A DNA stretch of 64,000 nucleotides from Craterostigma plantagineum (GCA_027422505.1 JAPQWV010000002.1:27878501-27942500), one strand, 5' to 3'; numbered from the stretch's first letter, positions 1-11,665 are shown. Translations and numbers: made by a program. Notes: generated by a model not told the origin, from the sequence alone.

Positions 1-2
1 TA

Positions 3-497
3 CACTATGGTCGATATCCGGCTGTGTTAGAAGGCTACACAGATGCGAACTGGATATCTGATATGAAGGACTCTAAGAGCACAAGCTGCTATGTGTTTAC
101 ACTCGCTGGAGCTGCTGTGTCTTGGAAATCCTCGAAACAAACGGTTATAGCAAGATCCACTATGGAATCCGAGTTCTTTGCCTTGGATAAATGTGGAGAA
201 GAAGCTGAATGGTTACGCCATTTCTTGGAGGATATTCCTAAATGGGAAAAACCTGTGCCGCCTATATGCATACACTGCGATAGCCAATCGACTATTGGAC
301 GAGCACAAAGTACTATGTATAATGGTAAGTCGAGAAACATACGTCGTCGACATAATACCGTTAGGCAACTGCTCTCAACTGGAGTTATTTCGATTGATTA
401 TGTAAAATCGACGGATAACATTGCGGATCCGCTAACCAAATGGTTAAATAGAGATGCGGTTGAAAGGTTAACGAAAGGAATGGGCTTAAAGCCTTAG
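3..497 (+). CDS. Ty1/copia polyprotein, C-terminal RNase H end (partial)
   Basis: The frame is open from the window edge to a stop at 497, so this is the 3' end of a longer polyprotein. It shows the copia RNase H signature: a TDANW start, a SWKSSKQT core, ARSTMESEF, an EAEWLRHFL helix, and the final [10 protein letters not shown]...GMGLKP tail that ends many plant copia polyproteins. RNase H removes the RNA strand of the RNA:DNA hybrid during reverse transcription in the virus-like particle. No stop interrupts the visible part, so the element may be fairly young. The rest of pol lies outside the window. Confidence is high for the family; the lineage is unassigned. Confidence 0.9.
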   Translation, partial: HYGRYPAVLEGYTDANWISDMKDSKSTSCYVFTLAGAAVSWKSSKQTVIARSTMESEFFALDKCGEEAEWLRHFLEDIPKWEKPVPPICIHCDSQSTIGRAQSTMYNGKSRNIRRRHNTVRQLLSTGVISIDYVKSTDNIADPLTKWLNRDAVERLTKGMGLKP

Positions 498-1037
498 TAT
501 AGAAGTGCTAAGAAGGAAAATCCTACCTATGTGAATGGAGATCCCAAGATCTAGGTTCAAAGGGACAACCTAATTTTAGGACTTGGTATCACTGTGGGGG
601 ATAACCCCGCTCATTCGTGTCAAGAAACAGTGATGACGGAAAAGGCTAGCATTATGATGCTTTAATGACTATCATAGAGTATTGATAGAAAATACTCGCG
701 ACGTGACAAGTCACCTATGTTAGGGAGAAGTGGGGCCGCTTCAAAGGAGAACTGAAAGGCTTAGTTCTTTAGAAACCCTCGCAGAATCAGGATGTGTCCA
801 TGGCCGTACTGGACAAAACCATGAGAACGGAACAAGAGAAAAATGGTCTCTGTGTATTGTACGTGGGTTCGTTTACACGGAAAGCGGGACAGTTCAAAGA
901 CATCGCGTTCTACTGGACTGCAGTAAACCAAGCGTGCATACAAGGAGGAAGTTCAAATGGTAAAACATACTATCCTCTATAAAGAGTATCATTAGATTAG
1001 AAGAAACATTAACACAATTCTCATCCATGTGGGGAAT
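498..1037 (+). other. copia 3' untranslated region with polypurine tract
   Basis: This is non-coding DNA between the polyprotein stop and the 3' LTR. Short ORFs here have no recognisable content. A purine-rich tract (ATGTGGGGAAT) ends at 1037, just before TGTTAG, which fits the primer site for plus-strand synthesis. Confidence 0.6.
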
Positions 1038-1558
1038 TGTTAGATAATTTATATGATAGTTGATTTATAAATTATCTTTTGTGAATGAGAATTAAATAGA
1101 GAAAAAAAATTATTTTTACTTATTGAAGTGGGCTTGAAATTAAATGTTATTGGGCTTCGGTGTTGGCCCAATAACGGCCCAACTTCTAGAAGTTGGGATT
1201 GGTGGCTTTGTAATTGAGTGGTTTTTTAACCACTCCTCAACTCAACTCACGTTATATCATCTAATTATTAAAAAACAAAATTATTATTTTTTTATTACAA
1301 AATTTTGGCTAAAAATAGGCCATTAATTCTAAGGAAAAAACACAACAAAAATAATAAGAAAAATAAGAGAAAGAAACATATAAATATCTCTCAAAATTAA
1401 TTCTGCTATCGTTCTTTTTCGTTCATAGTCGGTGTCGTTTTTGTGCTAAACGAACGCCGTGTGTTTCAAAGTATCCTGGGAAATAGACGCTCGTAAAAAA
1501 AACCTCTAGCACATACGTAAGGGAGCGAATCTATTTTAAGGAAATTGTGTGCTACACA
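1038..1558 (+). repeat. copia 3' LTR (right end approximate)
   Basis: The LTR begins TGTTAG directly after the polypurine tract and is about 520 bp long. It ends near GTGCTACACA. The left boundary is well supported. The right boundary is a guess, because the 5' LTR needed for comparison is outside the window. Confidence 0.5.
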
Positions 1559-2814
1559 ATCTTCGAATATTTTTTTTTTTTCCCAGCCAAAACAAAGCTA
1601 AGTAAGTTTTTCCATTGGAATTTGATTTAGCGTGTGAGTTCCACGCCAACTGAATTTCAAGTCAATGACCTCTTAATACGAAATACATATGCGCATCTTA
1701 ATCGGGTAAGTTAAAATCGAAAGTACCCACAAGTAAAATATTTGCTTCCTAAATTATAGAAATATGGACGCAGATTTCTGGGTCTTTTTAGGGGTAGTTA
1801 CGTTCATCGATACGATAACGTTGTACATTATGGTTAGTATTTTTTGCACCGCAATAATAATGTCTCCACCACACGGCCGAGGACGACATTTGCTACTAGA
1901 CTTAGCATGTTCTTCCTTAATAAAATAGATAGATATGGCTTTTTTTCAAGTTTGTGTAATATTTCAATATTAATTTTTATTGAATTGCTGGACATCGGTA
2001 TGGATAAGTGAAACTCAAAACGATTTATGTGTTTGTCAGCATTCACGTTGATTGAGAGAGGGAGACGTTAATTGACTATTATTCTCCACCATTAAATATA
2101 TCCAATGCTATTCATACATATCTTTCATTGATTTTATAAAGTAATTGTGATAATGTGAATATTATGAAATGAATATGAATGTATACGGAATATTCTTTGA
2201 TAGTACAAAATTAAAAGTTATTTGGTTGGAGTAAAAATACCCTGTACATTCTTGTGGTGTGTGTTGGCGTAAGCTTGTGATTAAGTGCTCCATTTATCAG
2301 TTAATAATTCCTCATGCAGGAAATCGGTGAGAGGATGTATTTTAATAATCAAAATAAATTGATGAGTGAGTGAGCAGCTAAGTAAAAAAAGTTCTGATAC
2401 GCCGTCCGCAGGCAAAAGCGTCAGTTTTCCTATGTTTTACTTTGGTTAAACCTTAAAATGGGCTGATAACTGCATTGAGTTAAACCATCGTTGTTAACAA
2501 TAATATGGTTCTACGCAAGGTGAGGGACCAAAGGAATTATACAGGGAAGTAAAATACGATGAACCAAGGAATAGGTTTTTCTCAGTTCCATTTCAATGGG
2601 TTTAGGTAGGTGAGTGTAACATCACATCGCAACTACTATTTGGTGCAAGAGCAACCAAACATAATCATTTTATTTCCTTTCTCTATCTTCCTTAAGTTCC
2701 AAGCCATGACTTAGCCAAGCAATCCCTTCAACTGATAAAATCCAACTCCAAAACACAATACCTCAACACATTCAAATTCCCCGATTGAAATCTTTCGTCC
2801 TTAACTGTCGATCG
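1559..2814. other. intergenic region and IRX9-like promoter
   Basis: AT-rich DNA between the copia LTR and the IRX9-like start. I see no gene. The last few hundred bases should contain the promoter and 5' UTR of the downstream gene, but no clear TATA box can be assigned. Confidence 0.4.
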
Positions 2815-4382
2815 ATGGGATCGAAGAAGAAAGCCCATTCGTGGAAGAGAGCGATAATCCACTTCACGCTCTGCTTCACCGTGGGCTTCTTCACTGGCTT
2901 CGCACCTACTCACAACAAACCCTCCTCCGTTTTCTCGACCCACTTCGCAACTTCGTTCGACTCGAGCGACTCTCCAAAACCCTCCGTCGAAGTACTTCAC
3001 AACCAAGAAAACGTAAGCTCGACCGACGAGCTAAGAGATGGCTCGGTGGCTCGAGCCAGACGGCTAGTGATCGTGGTCACGCCAATGGGCCGCGTCTCGA
3101 CGGATAGGGTCTTGCTTAGGCGGTTGGCCAACACTTTGAGATTGGTTGGCGAGCCGCTTTTGTGGATCGTCGTGGAGCATTTCCGTGGGCCCAACGATGG
3201 GTCCCACGAGGTTTCGGAGGTACTCAGGACGACGGGGATTATGTACAGGCACGTTGTGTATAGGGAGAACTTCACCGACCCGAGGAGAGAGTTGGACCAT
3301 CAGAGGACCGTCGCGTTGAACCACGTCGAGCACCACAAGCTCAGCGGGATTGTGCATTTCGCGGCGTTGTCCAACGTCTACGATCTGCGGTTCTTCGAAG
3401 AGATCAGATCCGTCGAGTACGTTTCTTCTGCGCTTCGCCTAAAAGCTTACACTTGAGGGATTGTTATCGTATTTTAATTTATATATTTTATTTCCAACAC
3501 ATCACTCACGTCTAAGCTGATTGCTTTGTTAGCAAGCCTAGGATGTGTGATTTTCATACCTGAGTGGTTTTGAGATTCATACTCGACATCTTTGCCCCCG
3601 AGCTCTGATACCTTGTTGAATAACCACTCCCTAAAAGCTTAGGTTTGAACGAAGCTACTTATATATTAATTTCCAAATCGTTCCCTTACGTCTAAGCTGA
3701 ATAACTTTTTTCATATTATTTTAGCCTTAAGTGTGTAATTTCTTACATGGGCAGTCGTGATGATTCGTACCCAAGACCTCTTTGGCCCTAGAGATCTGAT
3801 ATCATGTTAAATGACCACTTCATCTATAAGCTTAAGCGACTGTATTTTGAGTTCGAGAATACTTGTTTTCAATGTGGGAATTGATCAGCGGCTTACTGCT
3901 TTTGTTTAGGGGATTCGGGACATGGCCGATCGCAAAGCTAACTGCAAACAAGAAAAAGGTGACGATCGAAGGGCCGATTTGCGAGGCTTCTCAGGTGATG
4001 GGATGGCACGTGAAGAGAACGACGACGGAAAATACAACAACTTCGGACGTCGAGCAAAAGGAAACGGAGGTTATTCCCATCTCGAGCTTTGCGTTCAATA
4101 GTTCTGTTCTCTGGAGATCGATCCCGAGAGGTGGGGTCGGACGACATCTGCTCAAGACACTTCACAGGTTTTTTTTCGTTTCGCAAAATTATAACATCTT
4201 TAAATATGAAAAAGATTCGGAAATAATAATGATGAAAATGTATTGGATTTGTACACTGTGTCGTGCAGAACTCACTCAAGTATGTAAGAGAAGAGGTTCT
4301 TGAGGAAGAAACAAAGCTGAAGGGGATTCCATCTGAAGACTGCTCTAAAGTTCTGCTATGGAATCTCCGCATTTCTCAGTAG
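2815..4382 (+). CDS. IRX9: IRX9-type GT43 xylan glycosyltransferase, frameshifted
   Basis: Family 43 glycosyltransferase of the IRX9 clade, a Golgi type II membrane protein needed for elongating the xylan backbone in secondary walls. Three exons fit: 2815-3416, 3910-4167 and 4269-4382, about 325 residues against about 350 in Arabidopsis. The start MGSKKKAHSWKR and a membrane anchor (IIHFTLCFTVGFFTGF) match IRX9. RRLVIVVTP, ELDHQR, LSGIVHF, FGTWPIAKL and SSFAFNSSVLW follow in family order. Where the family has a metal-binding acidic motif this protein reads HFAALSNVYDL, in line with the non-catalytic role proposed for IRX9. The upstream in-frame ATG at 2785 is less likely. Near 4112-4124 the frame breaks: the expected WDPERWGR continues in another frame, which then joins exon 3 correctly (NSLKYVREEV) to the stop. 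Without a correction the product ends about six codons into exon 3. This is either a real lesion or an assembly error. Confidence 0.85.
3440..3828 (+). repeat. two related repeat units inside IRX9-like intron 1
   Basis: Two diverged direct copies of about 195 bp (3440-3632 and 3633-3828). Each starts near AAAAGCTTA, contains TACGTCTAAGCTGA-like and GATTCATACnC-like words, and ends with CTCTGATACCnTGTT and a pyrimidine-rich CCACT stretch. Similar wording is common in dispersed plant repeats. The intron (3417-3909) is mostly made of them. Confidence 0.5.
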
Positions 4383-4929
4383 CAGAAGCTTCGCAAAAAG
4401 AATATTATTTTCCTTACCCTATCAATATGACAGGAGCATAGTATTACAAAAGTGAGAAACAAAAAATCTGCAGATCGCTCATTCTTTTTACTATCTTGTT
4501 CATTCTTTATCGATACGCAATGTTCATCTTCTGTACAGTGTTTTCCTCATCCTAACAAATAATCCGATGAGGGCATAGAATAGAAATAGACTGTTCAACC
4601 TCGATTTTACAATTTTTATATACAAATCCATGTCCAAAGATAACTTCTAGATATCTATATCACGCAATGTGTGTATGTGTGTGTGTTGCGCTGAACCTAA
4701 AGAGAACCACCAGGAACATATAGGGAATAATCAGACTCATTAAGGTTGATAGTGCTAGGCTAAAAGGTCAATATCGAGCCCACAGTTAATATAAATACAA
4801 ATTCTCGTATCATTATTGGTGTAGCATAGCAGTTGTATTCACGAAAGCTTTTTATATATACATAGTGATTGATTATAGCTTGAGATAGGCCATAGACATA
4901 CTTGATATTGACGAGGAACGCCGCGCTTC
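4383..4929. other. short intergenic region between convergent genes
   Basis: Tail-to-tail spacer holding the 3' UTRs of the IRX9-like and AAED1-like genes. It contains a short GT run (GTGTGTATGTGTGTGTGTTG) and nothing else I can name. Confidence 0.4.
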
Positions 4930-6993
4930 TCAGTTTCCCTGCAAACAACAGGCTCTCAGAATCTCTCCTATATCAGGGTCATCCCCTGCCTCTTTGTCCT
5001 GCGTAGAGAAATCGAAGAGATTCAAACCTAAGTAAATGCGTCTTATTGTTTTATTATTACTACACGAGAAAAGAACCTTGTGGAGATATGATATGTTGTC
5101 TTTTCCAGGGCCTGCCACAATAATACCGCCTTGCTGCCTACATAAAAAAAATCGAATTTTCCACATTTAGACACTATTCTGAAAGTGATGAAGGATGAGA
5201 AAGGTCGAGAGGCACTTCTTACCAACCGCCTCTTGTTCTTGTATCCTTCTCGAAAGAAAGGGCCCAGTCTTGTCTGTATCCTTCGAGGTATGCTTGTATA
5301 ATCTTTAAGCCCGACTGCAAGATAGAGAAAGAAGGAGAAACAATAAGGTTTCCAACTAACTTAAGACTCAGTGCATAAATATATTGAAAATGAGGTCGAA
5401 GAATCGAGAATATGGTTTTACCCCGGGAGTAAAGGTGGTTGAAACACCAGAGACAAACTGCAGGGCCTTGTAAGATGAATAATTGGGGTCGGCATATATT
5501 TCTGAAACAAACAAGGAAATCATTCAAAAAGTTTATCCGAAATAGTTTATCGCGCCGAGGCGTATGTTAGATCAATTGCAATAATGTAAGAAGAATGCCG
5601 TGTCTACTTCACAGGCTTGTTATAATCTAAAGAGTAAAAAATCACGGTTCAGAATCTCCAACAAGTTCCTCTACATGCATTATCTCATATTATCAATAAA
5701 AGAAGAATGTTGTGTATACCTCACATGCTTGTTATAATCTAAGAGTGACAATCATGGTTCAGAATCTCTAACAAGTTTCTAAGAAGATGCTAATATCATA
5801 TTATCGACTAAAGAAAAAAACTCACCTCCTTTAAATTTCGTCTGCTCTTGGAATGCTTTGGCCTGCAGCAAACAGTGCCGGCCGTTACTCCGATAAGTAA
5901 CGTATTAAATGATGTAAGAATAATTCAATTCATCAAATCAAACAGTTTGGAGAGAAACCAAACTTATATCTCTCAATTTGTGCTTCTCTTTTCTTGTACC
6001 TGATCAATACTGCCCGGGCCGATTAAAACAAGTGCAACACCAGCCGAATCCATCTTGTCCTGGAAAAGAAAGTTCACTGTATTGAAACTCTATGGATAGA
6101 TGGTAAGCGATCAGTCTCTCTCTTAGTTACATTCGCTCCTATACATAATCACACATACAGGCTTCCCAAGTATTCTCCGTTAAACACTTAGATATTTTTT
6201 ATTCTCGACACTTTCAGTCAATGCTTCAAGCTTTTCAATCCAACCAAACAAACATCGCAATATACGACCACAAATACTTCACCTTTTCAGCAGCTAGGTA
6301 ATCAGCTCTTTTCCTACAAAGCACACATCTGCAAGAGAAGCAGAGGTTATCAAACGACCATGTACAAAAGCAAAGCATGTACGAACAAAAAGCTTTTGCA
6401 CTACATACCCGAAATGGCGGGCGAAAGCAACTACAGCTTTCCTATCCTTCCATAAATCAGAAATTGGAATCGAATTTCCATTTAAGCCACACACAAGCAC
6501 ACTATCCAATGTATTAGCTTTATCCTCTGTAGCAGTAGAAGCCTCTGCTCCAGCTAAGAAAAAAATCCCCCACAACAGCAACAGATTAAATTAAGTAACT
6601 CCAGAAATCAATTACAGAGAAATGATTTACAAGACGCCCATTTCATGTTCATCCGCCTCCATTAACTTTGAATGTAAAAAGCAGTAACTCAATTCATCTG
6701 AATACCAATTTTATCAGATCAATCGAAACTCTGACAAATAACTGAGGAATGTCGATTTCTTCAAACAAGGAAACAGCTGCGAGCTTACCTGAGGATCTCG
6801 AGTCTGACGCGGAAGCGACGATGGATTTCCGAGCTGAAGTTCGTAAGGTCGAAGGATATTTGACGAAGCAGTTATAAGGACTCTGCGGCGCCTTCATCGC
6901 TGATATCGGAAAACGCGGCGGGTCGTGAACGTTGAATTTCGCGGTATACCGTACGACGGCGTACGACGTTGAAGTAGAGAGAGAAACAGCCAT
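4930..6993 (-). CDS. AAED1: AAED1/PRXL2-type thioredoxin-like protein, chloroplast
   Basis: Peroxiredoxin-like (AhpC/TSA_2) protein of the plant AAED1 group, predicted to act in plastid redox chemistry. Nine exons splice in one frame of 265 codons: 6993-6789, 6553-6409, 6328-6283, 6059-6000, 5862-5826, 5501-5422, 5314-5223, 5137-5077 and 4998-4930. All boundaries are GT-AG. The first 60 or so residues are rich in Ser, Thr and Arg, as in a transit peptide. DLWKDRKAVVAFARHFG leads into the CVLC pair formed across the exon 2/3 junction, which is the probable redox centre. VSGVSTTFTPG, GLKIIQAYLEGYRQDW and QQGGIIVAGPGKDN follow, with DKEAGDDPDIGEIL near the end. The ATG at 6993 is chosen over 7005 because it starts the transit-like segment. 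No defect is seen. Confidence 0.93.
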
Positions 6994-8493
6994 GTTTGAG
7001 AGCATCCGCCAAGTTAGTTCTAGAAGAAGAATGTGGTTTTCGTGGCGGGGTGAGGAGAACCGTTGGAATGCATACTATTTATTACTTATTTATTTATTTC
7101 TCAAGCACCTTATTACTTATTTATTTCTCAAGCACCGCAAGCCAAGCTTTGAAACGAACCGAATCGAAAATTTTAATGGCTTAAGGTTTGATGATTTAAT
7201 AGATATAAAATCGAATCAAACCGGATTAAAACCGACAATAAATATATATTCTTTAAGTTAACCAATCAAATAAAATGTTAGAAATAATTAATTGAAAAAT
7301 GAGATGTCAAAATTAAATTTATAAATTAGGGGTAAAATGAAATGAAAGCAAACATATTGGAATGAGATTAAAATTAGTTATAAATGAAGTACTAAAAGTT
7401 TATTTAAAATAAACTTTATTAATTGTAGAAAGGAATTTAACCCACGACCAATGTGATGCCCATGTCATAATCATTGAGATATAACTAGTTATTTAACTAT
7501 TAATTTATATATTTTTTTAATTTATTATATTTTCAATTTTTTATTTTTTTAAATTAAAAGCTGAACCGGACTGCAATCGGACTGGATTTCGGCTGACCCG
7601 CCAGTTTCCGGCTTGAACCTGCCGGTCCGATCCGGTTTTCAAAACCATGTTGTAAGCATTACCGTACTCGGATCTAATTAAGTAAAGGGTCCTACTATTC
7701 GACCAATGTCCCACATCGAAAATATTAAAAGAGTTGCGAGAAAGGGGTTGGATTGGATGGAGCGGGAACTTATAGGCATAACTTAACTTTTTGATATTTT
7801 AATTAGCGAATTAAGATTTTTATTCAAGTGGGCTGTAATGTACCGCTGTTTTGTTTATTTTGTAATATTTTAATTTTTCGTATAATCTATATGTGTGTTA
7901 CTTTTGGTCCCGGAAAACACACTCCATCATAGTGCATGCAAGTGGGTTGTACGAAAAATCTCATTCCTGTTATACTTATATCCTAAAACAAAGACGACGG
8001 TGTTTTATTATTCGAGTGGGTTGTACTGTACCGACAAATGAAAAAGGAAAAAGCTCATTCCCGTTGTACTCATATCCTAAGATCACTTTTGGTCCCCCGA
8101 AAACACAATTCATCATTGTTAGTCCCTAAGTTATTATCTGTTAATTAGTATTCGTTCTTTCCGTAAGTTGACCGTAAAAAACTAACCGATCCCTCCCTCC
8201 CTCTCTGTGAGATGGATCTAATATTATTAAGAATTAAAAATGGGATGAGAGAGAGAGGGGAGACCATTATTGAAGACTTAGAAACCAGCTAATCGGACAA
8301 AACAAACCAAATTGTAACAAAATACTCAACAGAAAAAATGAACTTCTATTACAATAAATTGCACTTAAAACTCCATGACGATGATGGCTAGTAAATCCAC
8401 ATATGTAATATACTACGTAATTTTCACTGATGAACAGTGAAAAAACACGAGGAAACTACTTTTTGGTTGAATATCTTGTCCCCTAAATTAGTA
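6994..8493. other. intergenic region with small local repeats
   Basis: AT-rich spacer upstream of the AAED1-like gene. It holds a short tandem duplication of TTACTTATTTATTTCTCAAG (about 7083-7133). Two diverged copies of a TTTTGGTCCC..AAAACACA..TCATCAT segment occur near 7900 and 8090, linked by a duplicated AAGTGGGTTGTAC word. No gene is recognised. Confidence 0.35.
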
Positions 8494-8985
8494 CTTCCTC
8501 CGTCCCACTTATTTCTTCCAATCTTTCTATTTCGGGCGTCCCACATAATTCTTCCCATTTCCTTTTTTGGTAAAAAATTACTCCAATAATTAAACTAATT
8601 ACACCATTAATATCTTTAATACACGCAATTTAAAACTTAAAAACCTAACCAACTCCCCATATTTTCTTCTTTTTTTCCTCCCTAAAAACCTAACTTACCA
8701 AAAAAAAAACCTTCCAGCTTTTCTCTCACCACAATTCTTTCTTCCCCCAAATTCAGTAACCTAACTTTCTTTCCCAAATTCAAAAACCTAATCACGTTGG
8801 TTTCTCCCCCAATTTCAGCGAGCTTCTTCCCCAATATCGGGTCGTTTAAAAATTGGCCTTTGACATGGTCAATGTTAAAAAATAGCCTCCAAGTGTATAA
8901 TGACAGTTATACCCTTACTAAATGGGTCCCACTTTTGAAATCGATATCTGTTATCGGGGTCACAAAAGGGTGGGTGGGCGGGTCG

Positions 8986-9066
8986 TAGTCCAGTGGTTGT
9001 GTAGTCAGGCGTTCAAGTAGTAGATCATGGGTTCAAATCCCCAATAAGTAATTTTTTTATTTTTTT
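8986..9066 (+). promoter_or_regulatory. tRNA-like Pol III A box and B box with T-run
   Basis: TAGTCCAGTGG (8986-8996) fits the A-box consensus TRGYNNARNGG, and GGTTCAAATCC (9030-9040) fits the B-box GGTTCRANTCC. T-runs follow at 9052-9066. No acceptor stem can be folded, so this is not a working tRNA gene. It could be a tRNA-derived SINE head or an internal Pol III promoter. Confidence 0.5.
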
Positions 9067-9510
9067 GCAACATGGGCGGGGCCCCTGCAGTATGGGCGGA
9101 ACCCCAGCCGTGTGTGTGGGGGACCCTGCGCTTTGTGCAGGGACCCTAGCGCTGTGTGTGGGCAGCAGCGCAGGGGTCCCCGCACACAACGCATGGGTCC
9201 CCGCACACAGTGCAGGAGACCCGCGCACAGCACAGGGTCCCTGCAGCCGCACACAGCACAGGGTCCCCCTGCACACAGCGCAGGGTCCCCGCACACAGCG
9301 CACGGTCCCTACAGCCGCACACAGCACAGGGGTCCCCCTGCACACAGCGCAGGGTCCCCCGCACACAGCGCAGGGGTCCCCCTGCACACAGCGCAGGGTC
9401 CCCGCACACAGCGCAGGGGTCCCGCCCATACTGCGCACAAGATGGACGGGACCCCTGCTATATAGCACAGGTCCACTGAGCAGGGGACCCTTGCTATATG
9501 GCAGGGATCC
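9067..9510. repeat. GC-rich minisatellite, unit GGGTCCC plus GCACACAGCGCA
   Basis: About twenty head-to-tail units of roughly 20 bp, each pairing GGGTCCC(C) with GCACACAGCGCA or a close variant. The region is sharply GC-rich against AT-rich surroundings. Open frames appear in several phases on both strands only because stop codons are rare in the unit. It is the same kind of repeat as the arrays in the 14.5-kb MULE. Confidence 0.85.
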
Positions 9511-9654
9511 CCCTGCAATTTTTAAAAAGATGCCCTGTCAAATGACGTAAATACCCTTAATTCGAATTTTTTTAAAAGACATAAAAAATCGAGGGGGCTA
9601 TTTTTTTAACGTTGACTATGTCAAAGGCCATTTTTTTAAATATTCCCCCAATAT

Positions 9655-10560
9655 CTCTCGCAAACGATTTCCCAACCCCATCTCCCCTATGAAGCGTTTC
9701 AACCTGCCTCCTTTCTCCGTCGCTCAAAGTCTGATGGATGTGGCGGATATGTTGCTCGTGGTTCCAGAAACGCCGCCGGAGGCGTGGCTTGGGGTTTCAG
9801 AGACAGAGTGGTCCGGTTACGTTGAAGAAACGATGATGGATGAGACGGAGTGGCCCGATTCCGTCACAGTGGTCCCCTGCTCAATCGAAGACCGTCGACG
9901 CTCTGGCCAGATCTCTTGGCCCAAGCAATGTTTTCCCGAAGGAGGCTTGGGGTGAAGGTTTTGACAGCGGAAACGAAGCTCACGCTCATAGAGATTCTTG
10001 GGATTTATTGTCCATCGATATACCAGGAACGCCCTCCATTCTCGGTCATTATCGTTTTTAATAATGTGACTTTGCGATTTCTTGACTGTGTCGTGCTTGT
10101 CTTTAACGTTTTTGATTGTGTGATAGCTTGTCTGTTTCATTGATTGTGTGATAGTGATAGCTTGACTGCTGCTTTTTTTTTTGCTGATGCTGCTGAAGTG
10201 TAGATGAGGTCGTTTGCTACTATTTTCTGCCGTCTTTTGTCTCGTTGGTGCTGCTCCTTTTTTTTTTGCTGCAGATGAACCTTGGATGAAGATCAAATTT
10301 AGCTGCTTTCTTTTGTCTCTTTACAGTGGAAGTGTTGTAATGTAAACTGTTGTAATATCATGTACAGTGGTGTGTTTGAATGGTGTTGTTTTGTGTCTTT
10401 GATGTGTCCATTATGAACAGGTTTTTTGTTTGATGGTTTATGATGGAATGTTGCGATTGCTTTGATTAAATGGAGATGTGTATGGGTAATTTGAATTGTG
10501 TTAAAAATAAAGAGGGAAAGGAAATTTTGGGGGAATAATTACTGATTTAATTTTCTCTCC
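9655..10560 (+). other. interior of the TA-flanked element, coding-like stretch of unknown origin
   Basis: An 88-codon open frame at 9689-9955 (MKRFNLPPFSVAQS...) sits after a 5' UTR-like stretch and before T/G-rich, 3' UTR-like DNA. The Glu/Pro/Trp-rich composition (VPETPPEAWLG) does not look random, but I recognise no family. It could be the first exon of a captured host gene or a relic of the element's own gene. Confidence 0.3.
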
Positions 10561-10657
10561 TCTCCTTAACAAAGCGTGGTCCCAATACTTAAACAAGGCT
10601 TTCTTAATTTGCGTGCAGAGAAATATATGGGAACAAATATATGGGACTGAGGTAGTA

Positions 10658-11603
10658 CTTCAAAATATTCCTGAAAAAACTCCAAATTCGCAAAAAAAGA
10701 ATTGAGATGTATACGAGGAAAGCAAAACCCCAATAAGACTATGTTTATCGGACCTTCACAACCGATCATGAGAATAAAATATTAATTTCTCTCTCCTCCA
10801 TATTCACAACCTACACCTCAACAATTTTCATATTTTATCAACAACTCAGCACAGCCTATATTTATTTTTTATAATTATTTTTAGTAATATTTGAATGTTT
10901 GAAAATAGATTACATTATATGATATAAGATTTAGATACTTTGGTTATTGGAGATAGAAAAATAATATGAATTATGCTATGTTATAGAATGTAATAGAGAA
11001 ATAGATAATTTGAAATTGTGACTCAAAATGTAGCAATTAGTCTCTATTTGTGGAGAAAAAAATCATACATTTTGGTAAAAAAAATTGAAATAAAATTTTA
11101 GTAGATAACTAAATGTATCATAAAAATCAATAAAAAGCACAAAATCAATTTTGAAAACTGTGCACTACCGGTTGGTGAACCAGATTAATTCACCAACCGG
11201 GTTGTGGGAGCCGGGAGGTTGTGGAGAATATTTACTTATTTGATTTATTTTATTTAATTATATTGTACACCGATTGTCCATGTCATTGATAAATATAGTC
11301 TAAGGGGAAGAGACTCCCGCAAAAGGAAAAAAGCCCCAAGAAGGGGAAGAAAGTCCCACAAAGGAAAAATAAGCCCCAAAAAGGGAAGACATCTTCCACA
11401 AAGAAAGAAAATGGCTCCTACGAAAGGAAGCAAGACAAATATGAAAGGTGAAATAAAAGTAAAGAAAGTAAAATGTAGGTTTACCTCCCCGAAACTCCAT
11501 TAATGGAGGAAAGGGGAGAAGGGATCTTGATGGTGTTTGCTTTTCTCTTGTAGGAGAGGGGAAAATGGGAATATTCAACCTTGTGAAAATGAGTTATTAT
11601 TCT
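10658..11603. other. intergenic region with one hairpin and a purine tract
   Basis: AT-rich DNA between two mobile elements. CCGGTTGGTGAA and TTCACCAACCGG form a 12-bp stem around 11168-11200. A purine-rich stretch of repeated AAGCCCCAAAAAGGGAAG-like words runs from about 11300 to 11430. No gene is recognised. Confidence 0.35.
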
Positions 11604-11612
11604 CTTTGCAGC

Positions 11613-11665
11613 GGGTCTTTTTAAAAAATGGCCTTTGACGCGGTCAAGTTTAAAAAATAGCACTC
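11613..11665 (+). repeat. left terminal inverted repeat of the giant MULE
   Basis: This begins GGGTCTTTTTAAAAAATGG, continues TTGACGCGGTCAA, and ends AAAAAATAGCACTC. It pairs imperfectly with 26069-26121 and closely with both ends of the 808-bp element. Confidence 0.85.

Larger units (their letters stand above)
8838..9645. mobile_element. 808-bp non-autonomous MULE with GGGTCCC array
   Basis: Flanked by exact 9-bp direct repeats CCCCAATAT (8829-8837 and 9646-9654), the target duplication length of Mutator-like elements. The left end carries TTGGCCTTTGACATGGTCAA and then TTAAAAAATAGCC. The right end carries the same sequence inverted (TGGCCTTTGACATAGTCAAC, TTAAAAAAATAGCC). These termini match those of the 14.5-kb element at 11613-26121. 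Its interior is a tRNA-like Pol III promoter followed by a GC-rich minisatellite, with no coding sequence. It is best read as a deletion derivative mobilised by the large element's transposase. Confidence 0.88.
8494..10655. mobile_element. Stowaway/mariner-type TIR element hosting a MULE insertion
   Basis: The left end CTTCCTCCGTCCCA and the reverse complement of the right end, CTACCTCAGTCCCA, are matching termini. Both are flanked by TA (8492-8493 and 10656-10657), the target site of Tc1/mariner and Stowaway elements. Removing the 808-bp MULE and its 9-bp duplication leaves about 1.35 kb, long for a MITE but without a recognisable transposase. Confidence 0.75.

Noticed and set aside
7676..7700. 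A second copy of the MULE-type MITE end (GGGTCCTACTATTC)
   Set aside because: Only about 14 bases match and no partner end or duplication was found.
8986..9050. A tRNA gene
   Set aside because: A and B boxes fit but no acceptor or anticodon stem can be formed. Kept only as a Pol III-like promoter.
9025..9550. Several overlapping 70-160 codon ORFs on both strands
   Set aside because: They exist only because the 20-bp GC-rich minisatellite lacks stop codons. Composition is repeat-driven and all phases are open.
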